NCBI RefSeq assembly: GCF_012273515.2
Contig: NZ_CP050975.2
Span: forward strand, 3,968,001 to 4,032,000
Direction of reading: 5' to 3'
Source: Streptomyces sp. RPA4-2
Lineage (GTDB): Bacteria > Actinomycetota > Actinomycetes > Streptomycetales > Streptomycetaceae
Length of the DNA: 64,000 bases
Part shown: in pieces, positions 43,151-51,490 of the stretch
Numbering within the stretch: the stretch's first letter is position 1
How the letters are laid out: each line of letters begins with the position of its first letter
Translations under genes and position numbers: made by a program
The notes under the pieces: generated by a model
Seen by the model: only the letters and a program-made list of their open reading frames with translations
Database searches by the model: none
What the model was told of the DNA's origin: nothing

Positions 43151-44365
43151 TCACTCCCCGAGTGCCGTCCGCACCGCCCTGACCAGTGCCTGCGCTCGCG
43201 GGTCGGCCGTCACGCTCTTGCGGAAGCCGTTCGTCACGTACCCGAAGGCGATTCCGGAGCCGGGGTCGGCGAAGCCGAGTGACCCGCCGCGGCCGGGGTG
43301 TCCGAAGGAGCCGTCGCCGAGCAGCGGGGACGCGCTGCCGTGCAGCATGTACCCGAGGCCGAAGCGGGTGTGCACGACCAGGACGCGGTCGGGTCCCGCG
43401 GACTGTTCGGCGCGGGCGAGCGCGACGCTCTCCGGCGTGAACAGCCGCACGCCGTCCACCTCCCCGATCAGCGACGCGTAGAAGCGGGCGAGGCCGTCCG
43501 CCGTCGCCACGCCGTTGGAGGCGGGCAGGACGGCGGCCCGGTAGGCGGGATCGTTCTCGTCCGGCTGCGGGGTGATCGCGCCGAAGGCGCGGCGGGTGAG
43601 CGACGAGGGGTCCGCGTACGCCTCGGCGACCGCCCGCTTCGGACGCAGCCGCAGGCCGCCGTCGGCCGCCGGGGCCTCGATCGGGGCGACCCGGCCCACC
43701 CGGCCCGCCTGCGCGTCCGGCAGCCCGACCCACAGGTCGAGTCCCAGCGGCCCGGCGATCTCCTCGGCGATCCAGGTGCCGATCGAGCGCCCGGTGACCC
43801 GGCGCACCAGCTCGCCCGTCAGCCAGCCGTACGTCTGCGCGTGGTACCCGTGGTCGCTCCCCGGCTCCCAGGCCGGCGTCTGCGCGGCCACGGCGGCGGC
43901 CGTCACGTCCGGGTCAGCCGCCTCGGCCGGGGTGAGCGGACGGTCGAGCACGGGCACCCCGGCCCGGTGCGCGAGCACGTGCCGGACCAGGGCGCGCTCT
44001 TTGCCGCGCGCCTTGAACTCGGGCCAGTAGTGGCCCACCGGGGCATCGAGGTCCAGCTCTCCACGCTGGGCGAGCAGCAGCAGGACTGCGGCGGCCACAC
44101 CCTTGGTCGCGGAGCGCACGATCTGCGCGGTGCTGTGCTCCCAGGGCGCCGGGCCCGCCGTACCGCCGGTGACCGCACCGTCGGCCCCGTCGGACCCGCC
44201 GGTCGCCTCATCCGCGTTCTTCGCGCCGCCCCACAGGTCGACGACCTTGCGCCCGTCCCGGTACACGGCGACGGCCGCGCCCCGGTCCCCGAGTGTCTCG
44301 AAGTTGCGCAGGAACGCCGTCCTGACCGGCTCGAAGCCCTCGGCCACTGTGCCGTTCACGTCCAC
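43151..44365 (-). CDS. Beta-lactamase-family serine hydrolase (esterase/D-aminopeptidase type)
   Basis: Protein of 404 residues related to class C beta-lactamase-fold esterases such as EstB. Ser-x-x-Lys nucleophile SATKG near residue 70 (IVRSATKGVAAAVLLLLAQR), a Tyr region YGWLTGELVRRVTG near 150 and the C-terminal HPGRGGSLGFADPGSGIAF containing His-x-Gly. No signal peptide is seen, so it is probably cytoplasmic. GTG 44365 has a GGAG site; the frame opens at 44407. Substrate is unknown. Ohr follows downstream on the same strand of the chromosome but is separate. Confidence 0.85.
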   Translation of the reverse strand: MDVNGTVAEGFEPVRTAFLRNFETLGDRGAAVAVYRDGRKVVDLWGGAKNADEATGGSDGADGAVTGGTAGPAPWEHSTAQIVRSATKGVAAAVLLLLAQRGELDLDAPVGHYWPEFKARGKERALVRHVLAHRAGVPVLDRPLTPAEAADPDVTAAAVAAQTPAWEPGSDHGYHAQTYGWLTGELVRRVTGRSIGTWIAEEIAGPLGLDLWVGLPDAQAGRVGRVAPIEAPAADGGLRLRPKRAVAEAYADPSSLTRRAFGAITPQPDENDPAYRAAVLPASNGVATADGLARFYASLIGEVDGVRLFTPESVALARAEQSAGPDRVLVVHTRFGLGYMLHGSASPLLGDGSFGHPGRGGSLGFADPGSGIAFGYVTNGFRKSVTADPRAQALVRAVRTALGE

Positions 44366-44427
44366 GTCCGCACTCCGTCCACTCGCCTGCGACAGTGGCT
44401 GCAACACTCGTGCGAAGGCGCGGATTC

Positions 44428-44874
<447 letters not shown>

Positions 44875-44966
44875 GGCGGACCTCCCCCAGGACGGAAACA
44901 CAGGGACGCACAACTGCATCGCGCACAAGATACTGGTCGGTATGGAGTCCTGGACCACCAGGGGGA

Positions 44967-44992
44967 GCGACCGCGGGTAACCCCGCGGTCGC
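44967..44992 (-). terminator. Terminator of the cbiMQO operon
   Basis: An 11-bp perfect stem (GCGACCGCGGG with CCCGCGGTCGC) with loop TAAC, 76 bp downstream of cbiO and upstream of ohr. Confidence 0.7.
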
Positions 44993-45067
44993 GGAACAGG
45001 GCAGGTCAGCGAGGCCGCCCGGCGGACTCGCCGGTTCGTCACACGCCCGTTCGGGGAGCGCCGGGTG

Positions 45068-45847
45068 TCACGGGGTGCCGATGGCCACGGAGCGCGGGTC
45101 GAACCCGAAGGGCAGTTCCAGCCGGTGGGTACGCATCAGCCCGTCGTCGGAGAGGAGTTCGCCGGTCTTGCCGTCGGCCGCGATCACCCCGTCGCTCAGG
45201 ATCATCGCCCGGGGGCACAGTTCGAGCGCGTACGGCAGGTCGTGCGTGACCATGAGGACGGTGACGTCCAAGGACCGCAGGATGTCGGCGAGTTCACGGC
45301 GCGAGGCGGGGTCCAGGTTGGACGAGGGTTCGTCCAGGACCAGGATCTCCGGCTCCATCGCGAGCACGGTCGCCACCGCCACCCGGCGCCGCTGGCCGAA
45401 CGAGAGATGGTGCGGGGGCCGGTCGGCGAAGGCGTCCATGCCGACCTGTTCCAGGGCCGTACGGACGCGTTCCTCCAGCGCGGCGCCCTTCATCCCGGCG
45501 GAGGCGGGACCGAAGGCGACGTCCTCGCGCACGGTCGGCATGAAGAGCTGGTCGTCCGGGTCCTGGAAGACGATGCCGACCTTGCGCCGGATCTCGGCCA
45601 TGTGCCGCTTGTCCACCGGGAGTCCGGCCACCGTCACGGTCCCGGCGCCGCCGGTCAGGATGCCGTTGAGGTGCAGCACGAGGGTGGTCTTGCCGGCGCC
45701 GTTCGGGCCCAGCAGCGCGACGCGTTCGCCGCGGCCGACGGTGAAGTCCACGCCGAAAAGGGCCTGGTGTCCGTCGGGGTAGGCGAAAGCCAGTCCGGCC
45801 ACTTCCAGCGAGGGTGAAAGCGAGGGTGAAGTGGTCACAGGGTCCAT
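45068..45847 (-). CDS. cbiO: Cobalt/nickel ECF transporter ATPase
   Basis: ATP-binding subunit, 259 residues. Walker A LLGPNGAGKTTLVLHLNGIL near 47, Q-loop GIVFQDPDDQLFMPTVREDV near 95, signature LSFGQRRRVAVATVLAMEP near 145, Walker B ILVLDEPSSNLDP and the H-loop MVTHDLPYALEL. The last gene of the operon. ATG 45847 overlaps the cbiQ stop; GTG 45838 is an equally placed alternative with GTGA coupling. Confidence 0.94.
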   Translation of the reverse strand: MDPVTTSPSLSPSLEVAGLAFAYPDGHQALFGVDFTVGRGERVALLGPNGAGKTTLVLHLNGILTGGAGTVTVAGLPVDKRHMAEIRRKVGIVFQDPDDQLFMPTVREDVAFGPASAGMKGAALEERVRTALEQVGMDAFADRPPHHLSFGQRRRVAVATVLAMEPEILVLDEPSSNLDPASRRELADILRSLDVTVLMVTHDLPYALELCPRAMILSDGVIAADGKTGELLSDDGLMRTHRLELPFGFDPRSVAIGTP

Positions 45848-46596
45848 CCCAACAGGCAGACGAGCAGGGCGGCGGCGGGCAGGGCGAGAGCGTACGACCA
45901 CTGCGCCCGTGACGCGGTCACCTCGTCGATGACCGGCATCGAACCGGCGTATCCCCGGCTCACCATGGCGAGATGCACACGCTCCCCCCGCTCGTAGGAG
46001 CGGATGAAGAGCGCGCCCGCGGACTTGGCGAGGACGCCCCAGTGCCGTACTCCGCTCGCCTCGAAGCCGCGCGACTCCCGGGCGATGCGCATGCGCCGCA
46101 TCTCGTCCGTGATGACGTCGCCGTACCGGATCATGAACGACGCGATCTGCACGAGGAGGGGAGGCAGGCGCAACCGCTGGAGTCCCAGGAGCAGTTCGCG
46201 CAGTTCGGTGGTCGAGGCCAGCAGCACGGAGGCCGCCACGCCCAGCGTTCCCTTGGCGAGCACGTTCCAGGCGCCCCACAGGCCGTTGACGCTGAGGGAC
46301 AGGCCGAGGAAGTCCACCCGCTCGCCCTCGGCGACGAACGGCATCAGCACCGCGAAGGCGACGAACGGTACCTCGATCAGCAGCCGTTTGAGCAGGAACC
46401 CGGCCGGCACCCTGGCCCGCCACGCGACCGTCGCGAGCAGCACGGCGTACAGCGCGAACGCCCACATCGCCTCGCGCGGGGTCGAGACGACCACGACCAC
46501 GAAGGCGAAGGCCGCGGCGAGTTTGGTGTGCGGGGGCAGGGCGTGCACCGGTGAGTGCCCGTGCCGGTAGAGGCGGTGGGCATGACCCGCGCCCAC
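45835..46596 (-). CDS. cbiQ: Cobalt/nickel ECF transporter transmembrane subunit CbiQ
   Basis: Energy-coupling membrane subunit of 253 residues with about five helices (LAAAFAFVVVVVSTPREAMW, then IEVPFVAFAVLMPFVAEGE) and the coupling-helix Ala-Arg-Gly-type motifs: RIARESRGFE near residue 170 and HLAMVSRGYAG near 208. The start ATG 46596 lies one base after the cbiM stop. Confidence 0.92.
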   Translation of the reverse strand: MGAGHAHRLYRHGHSPVHALPPHTKLAAAFAFVVVVVSTPREAMWAFALYAVLLATVAWRARVPAGFLLKRLLIEVPFVAFAVLMPFVAEGERVDFLGLSLSVNGLWGAWNVLAKGTLGVAASVLLASTTELRELLLGLQRLRLPPLLVQIASFMIRYGDVITDEMRRMRIARESRGFEASGVRHWGVLAKSAGALFIRSYERGERVHLAMVSRGYAGSMPVIDEVTASRAQWSYALALPAAALLVCLLGWTL

Positions 46597-46597
46597 C

Positions 46598-47647
46598 TCA
46601 GACGCCCTCGGGGAGGGAGGCGGGTGACGCGTCGGCCGTACGGCGCCTGCGCAGTGTCCAGAAAACGCCGGTGCCCGCGACGATCGTGACGCCGACGCCG
46701 ATCACACCCGCGAGGCCGCCGGAGATGCGGGCGTCGGAGATGTCCTTGACGCCGTACCCGGCGAGCGGGGAGTCCTCGGTGTGGTGCTTCTTGGTGCGCT
46801 GGTCGATGCCCTGGTCCTTGGCGACCTTCTCCAGGCCGTCGGGGCTGGCGGAGGCGTAGAAGCTGACGAAGCCCGCGAGGACGAGGGAGGTGACGAGACC
46901 GGCGATCCACACCTTGCGGCGGGAGACCGGGGCGGCGGCGGGAAGGGCCGGCGCGGCCGCGTCGACCAGTTCGCCGCCCACCCGCAGCTTGAGCCGCTGT
47001 TGCAGACCGCGCGCGCCGTACACGAGGTCCGGCCGTACGGCGATGACCGCGCCGACCGTGAGGGCGGTGATCGCGGCCTCGCCGATGCCGATGAGGACGT
47101 GCACGCCGATCATCGCGGTGGCGACCTTGCCGATCGCGACGTCGGTGGTACCGCCGAGCGCGTAGATGAGGGTGAAGACGACGGCGGCGGCCGGGACGGA
47201 GAGCAGCGCGGACACGAAGGCGGCCGCGGTGACCGAGCGCCGTCTCCTCGGGAGCACCTTCAGCAGGCCGCGGAAGACGGCGTACGAGACGACGGTGGTG
47301 ACGATCGCCATGTCGGTGATGTTCACGCCGAGCGCGGTGAGGCCGCCGTCGGCGAAGAGGATGCCCTGCATGAGCAGGACCACGGAGACACACAGGACCC
47401 CGGTGAAGGGGCCGACGAGTATCGCCGCCAGTGCGCCGCCGAGCAGATGTCCGCTGGTCCCGGCCGCGACCGGGAAGTTCAGCATCTGTACGGCGAAGAT
47501 GAAGGCGGCGACCAGACCGGCCAGCGGCGCGGTCCTCTCGTCGAGTTCGCGGCGGGCGCCTCGCAGGCTCACCGCGACGGCGCCGGCGGCGACGAGTCCG
47601 GTGGCGGCGGAGACCGGGGCGTTGATGAATCCGTCAGGCACATGCAC
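46598..47647 (-). CDS. cbiM: Substrate-binding CbiM fused to a PDGLE (CbiN-like) domain
   Basis: Metal-binding integral S-component for Co(II) or Ni(II). The N-terminus VHVPDGFINAPVSAATGLVA from GTG 47647 matches the CbiM signature in which the N-terminal Met/His-2 coordinates the metal, so this GTG is the true start. Six to seven helices follow (about 20-215). The C-terminal third (about 235-349) carries SFYASASPDGLEKVAKDQGI, the PDGLE motif of CbiN-like domains, with two further helices. A separate cbiN is therefore not required. Total 349 residues. The upstream Nur-type box suggests nickel regulation. Confidence 0.93.
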   Translation of the reverse strand: MHVPDGFINAPVSAATGLVAAGAVAVSLRGARRELDERTAPLAGLVAAFIFAVQMLNFPVAAGTSGHLLGGALAAILVGPFTGVLCVSVVLLMQGILFADGGLTALGVNITDMAIVTTVVSYAVFRGLLKVLPRRRRSVTAAAFVSALLSVPAAAVVFTLIYALGGTTDVAIGKVATAMIGVHVLIGIGEAAITALTVGAVIAVRPDLVYGARGLQQRLKLRVGGELVDAAAPALPAAAPVSRRKVWIAGLVTSLVLAGFVSFYASASPDGLEKVAKDQGIDQRTKKHHTEDSPLAGYGVKDISDARISGGLAGVIGVGVTIVAGTGVFWTLRRRRTADASPASLPEGV

Positions 47648-47667
47648 CGTTCGATGATAGTGCCTTG

Positions 47668-47684
47668 TTGCGAACGACTTGCAA
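47668..47684. promoter_or_regulatory. Probable Nur box before cbiM
   Basis: TTGCGA-ACGAC-TTGCAA on the plus strand, equal to TTGCAA-N5-TCGCAA on the minus strand, differs by one base from the S. coelicolor Nur consensus TTGCAA-N5-TTGCAA (a nickel-responsive Fur-family regulator). It lies 21 bp upstream of the cbiM start. Confidence 0.6.
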
Positions 47685-47714
47685 GAGCGAGGCACTCATG
47701 AATAACCGAGAGGG

Positions 47715-47834
47715 TCGCCACACGCCTTGTCACGCGCCCCGCCGCGCGCCCCGTCACACGCCCCGCCGCGCGCCCTGTCACATGTCCCGCCGCGCGTTCC
47801 GCCGCACGTCCCGTCACGTGTCCCGTCACGTGTC
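47715..47834. repeat. Ten tandem 12-bp repeats between cbiM and the SALP gene
   Basis: Ten successive 12-bp units with consensus CCGYCRCRYGYC occupy 120 bp. A plus-strand frame from ATG 47698 to 47925 runs through them and would encode a 75-residue peptide with six His and six Cys in a 4-residue rhythm (RHTPCHAPRRAPRHTPRRAP). It is preceded by a GAGG site and by the Nur box, but a real gene is not shown. Confidence 0.7.
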
Positions 47835-47972
47835 CTGTCCCACAAGACCGTGTCGCGAGGGCCCCACAGGGGTACGCGGTTGTCCAAGAGCGGAATCCAC
47901 GGAATGTGGGACATTGGAAAGGTGACGGATTCATAGATTCCGCACAGGTTACGCAGCGTAAGGAGTCGGTTC

Positions 47973-48329
47973 ATGTCTGCCGTCGAACAGTACGCACGCG
48001 CCCATATCGTCACGGACACGGCCGACTCCCCCGAGGACGAAGGCAGAGCTGTTCCGGTGGCCTTCCACTACGACCCCGAGACCGACTCCCGTCAGGTGCG
48101 CATCACCCTGCCCGGCCCGCACGAGTGGGTCTTCCCGCGTGAGCTGCTGGAGCAGGGCCTCCGGGTCCCCGTCAGCAACGGCGACGTACGCGTCTGGCCC
48201 TGCGGCCGGGTGCAGGCGGTCATGGAGTTCCACTCGCCCAAAGGGGTGGCGGTCGTGCAGGTCGACTCGAAAGCCCTGATGCGCTTCCTGCGTCGTACCT
48301 ACCTGGCCGCCACCCCGGTGGCTCACTGA
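47973..48329 (+). CDS. ssgE: SsgA-like protein (SALP), probably SsgE
   Basis: Small cytoplasmic morphogen-type protein of 118 residues with SALP signatures: VAFHYDPETDSRQVRITLPG, HEWVFPRELLEQGLRVPVSN and GDVRVWPCGRVQAVMEFHSP, ending FLRRTYLAATPVAH. SALPs localise the division or wall-synthesis machinery during sporulation, and SsgE is linked to spore separation and wall hydrolysis. The ssgE name rests on proximity to the PBP pair, as I recall for S. coelicolor (SCO3156-3158), so it is tentative. A GTAAGGAG site precedes ATG 47973. Confidence 0.85.
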   Translation: MSAVEQYARAHIVTDTADSPEDEGRAVPVAFHYDPETDSRQVRITLPGPHEWVFPRELLEQGLRVPVSNGDVRVWPCGRVQAVMEFHSPKGVAVVQVDSKALMRFLRRTYLAATPVAH

Positions 48330-48339
48330 CGTCGGACGG

Positions 48340-50559
48340 TCAGACCCGCGCCAGCTCGCGGTCGTCGTCCTCGTTCCTCGGGCGTCCGTCGCCCATCTTG
48401 CGCAGCCCCTCGCCCTCGACGTCCACGTTCGGCAGGGCCCGGTCCAGCCACCTCGGCAGCCACCATGCCTTCTTGCCGAGCAGCGCCAGGACCGCCGGGA
48501 CGAGCGCCATGCGGACGACGAACGCGTCGAAGAAGACGGCGATCGCGAGACCGAAGCCGATCATCTTGATCATCGACTCACTGGAACCGATGAAGCCGGA
48601 GAAGACGGCGATCATGATGACGGCCGCGGCCGTCACCACCCGCGCGCCGTGCTTGAAGCCGGTCACGATGGCCTGGCCGGGCTTCTCCCCGTGCACGTAC
48701 GCCTCGCGCATCCGGGTCACGAGGAACACCTCGTAGTCCATCGCGAGGCCGAAGACGACACCCACCATGAAGATCGGCATCATCGACATGATCGGGCCGG
48801 TCTGCTCCACACCGATGAGGTTCGCCAGCCAGCCCCACTGGAAGACCGCGACGACCGCGCCGAGCGCCGCCATCACGCTCAGCAGGAAGCCGAGCGCCGC
48901 CTTCAGCGGGACCAGGATCGAGCGGAAGACCACGATCAGGAGCAGGAAGGCGAGACCGACCACCAGCGCCAGATACGGGACCAGCGCGTCGTTGAGCTTC
49001 TGCGAGAAGTCGATGTTCATCGCCGTGCTGCCGGTGACCAGCACCTGGGCGTCGGTGTCCGCCTTGATGTCGCCGCCCGCGTCACGGATGGTGTGCACCA
49101 GGTTCTCGGTCTTCACCGAGGACGGCTTCGAGTCCGCGATCACCGTGATCATCGCGGTGTCCCCGGGCTTGTTGTACGTCGCCGGAGTCACCGAGACGAC
49201 GCCCTTGAGGTCCTTGACCGTGTCGGCCACCCGGGTGACCGCGCCCTTGGGGTCGTCACTCGCCTTGGCGTCCACGACCAGCATCAGGGGACCGTTGAAA
49301 CCGGGACCGAACCCGTCGGACAGCAGGTCGTAGGCCCTGCGCTGGGTGGTCGAGGCGGGCTGCGAACCGTCGTCGGGCAGACCCAGTTCCAGCGAGGCCG
49401 CCGGCACCGCGGCGGCGCCCAGGCCGACCACACCGAGCAGCAGGACGGCGAGCGGACGACGGACGACGAAGCTCGCCCAGCGGGTGCCCATGTTGGGCCG
49501 GCTCGCGTTCTTCGCGGCACGGCCGCCACCCAGCAGCCTGCTCTTCTGGCCGGCCGGCTGGACCTTGCGGCCCGCGTAACCCAGCAGGGCCGGGATCATC
49601 GTGAGCGCGATCAGGACGGCGATGGCGACCGTGCCGGCCGCCGCGACGCCCATCTTCGTCAGCATCGGGATGTTCACGACCGACAGGCCGACGAGCGCGA
49701 TCACGACCGTCAGGCCCGCGAAGACCACTGCCGAGCCCGCCGTGCCGACGGCCCGCCCGGCCGCCTCCTCGCGCTCGCGGCCCTCGGCGAGTTCGGCGCG
49801 GTAGCGGGAGACGATGAACAGCGCGTAGTCGATGCCGACCGCGAGGCCGATCATCATCGCGAGTGTGGAGGTGGTGGTGCCCAGGTCGAGCGCGCTGGCC
49901 AGGGCGGTGATGGTCGAGACGCCGATCCCGACGCCGATCAGCGCGGTCAGCAGCGGCAGTCCGGCGGCGATCAGCGAACCGAAGGTGATGACGAGGACGA
50001 CCGCGGCGATCGCGATACCGATGACCTCGGTGGACCCGGTCTCCGGCGTGGCCTGGAGCGCGTCACCGCCCACCTCGACGGTCAGCCCGGCGTCCCGCGC
50101 CTGCTGCGCGGCCGCTTCCAGGGCGCCCTTCGAGGAGTCCTTCAGCTCCATGCCGGAGACCTTGTACTTCACCGACGCGTAGGCGATCGAACCGTTCTTG
50201 CTGACGGCCTTGGCCTTGAACGGGTCGGTGACGGAGGTGACCTCCGAGCCGTCCTCGAGCGCCTTGACGGTCTTCTCGACGGTCGCCTTGTTGGCCTTGT
50301 CCGCCATCTTCTCGCCGGTGGGCGCCTTGAAGACGACGCGCGCGGTCGCCCCGTCGGCACTCATGCCGGGGAAGCGCTGCTCCAGCAGGTCGAAGGCCTT
50401 CTGCGCCTCGGTGCCGGGTATGGAGAAGGAGCTGGCGCCGGCGGCCGGGGCGTTGGCCGCGCCGACTCCCGCCAGCGTCAACAGCGCCACCCAGATCAGG
50501 GCGACGAAGTGCCGTCGCCGGAAGGCGAGTCGGCCGAGTTTGTAGAGGAACGTGGCCAC
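48340..50559 (-). CDS. MMPL/RND-type transporter
   Basis: Large exporter of 739 residues, member of the MMPL subfamily of RND transporters, which move lipids or drugs. Two halves each have an N-terminal helix followed by an extracytoplasmic loop and five to six helices. The first half starts GRLAFRRRHFVALIWVALLT and continues to SFSIPGTEAQKAFDLLEQRF; conserved membrane motifs include GLAVGIDYALFIVSRYRAEL and, in the second half, FGLAMDYEVFLVTRMREAYV. These carry the Asp-Tyr relay pair. GTG 50559 has a GGGAG site. A TetR gene, facing the same way upstream, probably regulates it. Confidence 0.9.
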   Translation of the reverse strand: MATFLYKLGRLAFRRRHFVALIWVALLTLAGVGAANAPAAGASSFSIPGTEAQKAFDLLEQRFPGMSADGATARVVFKAPTGEKMADKANKATVEKTVKALEDGSEVTSVTDPFKAKAVSKNGSIAYASVKYKVSGMELKDSSKGALEAAAQQARDAGLTVEVGGDALQATPETGSTEVIGIAIAAVVLVITFGSLIAAGLPLLTALIGVGIGVSTITALASALDLGTTTSTLAMMIGLAVGIDYALFIVSRYRAELAEGREREEAAGRAVGTAGSAVVFAGLTVVIALVGLSVVNIPMLTKMGVAAAGTVAIAVLIALTMIPALLGYAGRKVQPAGQKSRLLGGGRAAKNASRPNMGTRWASFVVRRPLAVLLLGVVGLGAAAVPAASLELGLPDDGSQPASTTQRRAYDLLSDGFGPGFNGPLMLVVDAKASDDPKGAVTRVADTVKDLKGVVSVTPATYNKPGDTAMITVIADSKPSSVKTENLVHTIRDAGGDIKADTDAQVLVTGSTAMNIDFSQKLNDALVPYLALVVGLAFLLLIVVFRSILVPLKAALGFLLSVMAALGAVVAVFQWGWLANLIGVEQTGPIMSMMPIFMVGVVFGLAMDYEVFLVTRMREAYVHGEKPGQAIVTGFKHGARVVTAAAVIMIAVFSGFIGSSESMIKMIGFGLAIAVFFDAFVVRMALVPAVLALLGKKAWWLPRWLDRALPNVDVEGEGLRKMGDGRPRNEDDDRELARV

Positions 50560-50696
50560 GAGGGCGTACTCCCGGTCAGGTCGTGGGGTGGCAGGGGCTG
50601 GTGAGGTCACCCGATGGGGGCAGGGGAGATCAGCCCGACGACGTGAGCGGTCGCGTCAGGTACGGATACGAGGGTTCGTCCCGGGGTGGTGCGGGA

Positions 50697-51284
50697 TCAG
50701 GCGCCGAGTGCGGGGAGGATCACGGCATCCACGTACGAGGTGAGGAAGGCACGGGTCGGTGGCCGCTGGTCGATGACGCCGCGCACCGCGAAGGCACCGA
50801 TCAGCATGTGCAGCACGTACTCCTGCGCGGGGTTGTCCGGTCGGATCTCACCCCGGGCGACGGCACGCTCCAGTACGCGGCGCAGCTCAACGGTCTCCGG
50901 TTCGATGATCAGTTCCCGGAAGGCCTTCAGAAGATCGGGGTTCCCGTGCAGTGCCGTGGCCAGACCCCGCATCAGCGCGGAGTTCTGCTCCATCCGGCAG
51001 TCGTCCTCACGCATCACCAACGCGTGGAAGTCGCCTGCCAGGGATCCCGTGTCGGCGTCGCCGGCGCTCGGCTTCTCGTGCCGCAGCGCCTTCACCACCA
51101 GCTCGGCCTTGCCGCCCCACTGACGGTAGAGGGTGGCCTTGCTGGACTTGGTGCGGGCGGCGACGGCGTCCATGGTCAGAGCGTCGTAGCCGACCTCCCT
51201 GAGCAGGTCGAGCACGGCCCGGTACAGCTCGGCCTCGCGCTCGGGCGTGATCCGACTGCGACGCACCGTTGCGGCTTCAGTCAT
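50697..51284 (-). CDS. TetR-family repressor
   Basis: Protein of 195 residues: helix-turn-helix at about 25-55 (DALTMDAVAARTKSSKATLY) and a helical ligand-binding C-terminal domain. ATG 51284. It lies upstream of and codirectional with the MMPL gene, and divergent from the tricorn protease gene. A palindrome at 51391-51405 is the candidate operator. Such regulators typically derepress efflux when a drug binds. Confidence 0.9.
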   Translation of the reverse strand: MTEAATVRRSRITPEREAELYRAVLDLLREVGYDALTMDAVAARTKSSKATLYRQWGGKAELVVKALRHEKPSAGDADTGSLAGDFHALVMREDDCRMEQNSALMRGLATALHGNPDLLKAFRELIIEPETVELRRVLERAVARGEIRPDNPAQEYVLHMLIGAFAVRGVIDQRPPTRAFLTSYVDAVILPALGA

Positions 51285-51390
51285 CCCACTCACCATCTCC
51301 CGCTCAGAACGACTCGGTTCTGTACGTCATCGTTGTACGGCATCTTCTTCGTCGTCGTACGTGTTTCAAGATACCCCGGCCGTCAGCGAA

Positions 51391-51405
51391 ACGAAACCGT
51401 TTCGT
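51391..51405. promoter_or_regulatory. 15-bp palindrome, TetR operator candidate
   Basis: ACGAAAC-C-GTTTCGT, a perfect 7-bp inverted repeat with a 1-bp centre, lies in the 206-bp gap between the divergent TetR and tricorn genes. Confidence 0.65.
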
Positions 51406-51490
51406 ACGTGTGCTGGGTCACGCGCGCCCCGCGCCGGGCGTGTCCCCCGCACAAGTTGCCGGGGCCCTCCGAGGGGAAAAGCATGGGGAG

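Noticed and set aside
47648..47973. Cobalamin riboswitch upstream of cbiM
   Set aside because: The 5' leader is only about 20-30 bp to the Nur box, and no cobalamin B12-box sequence was found.
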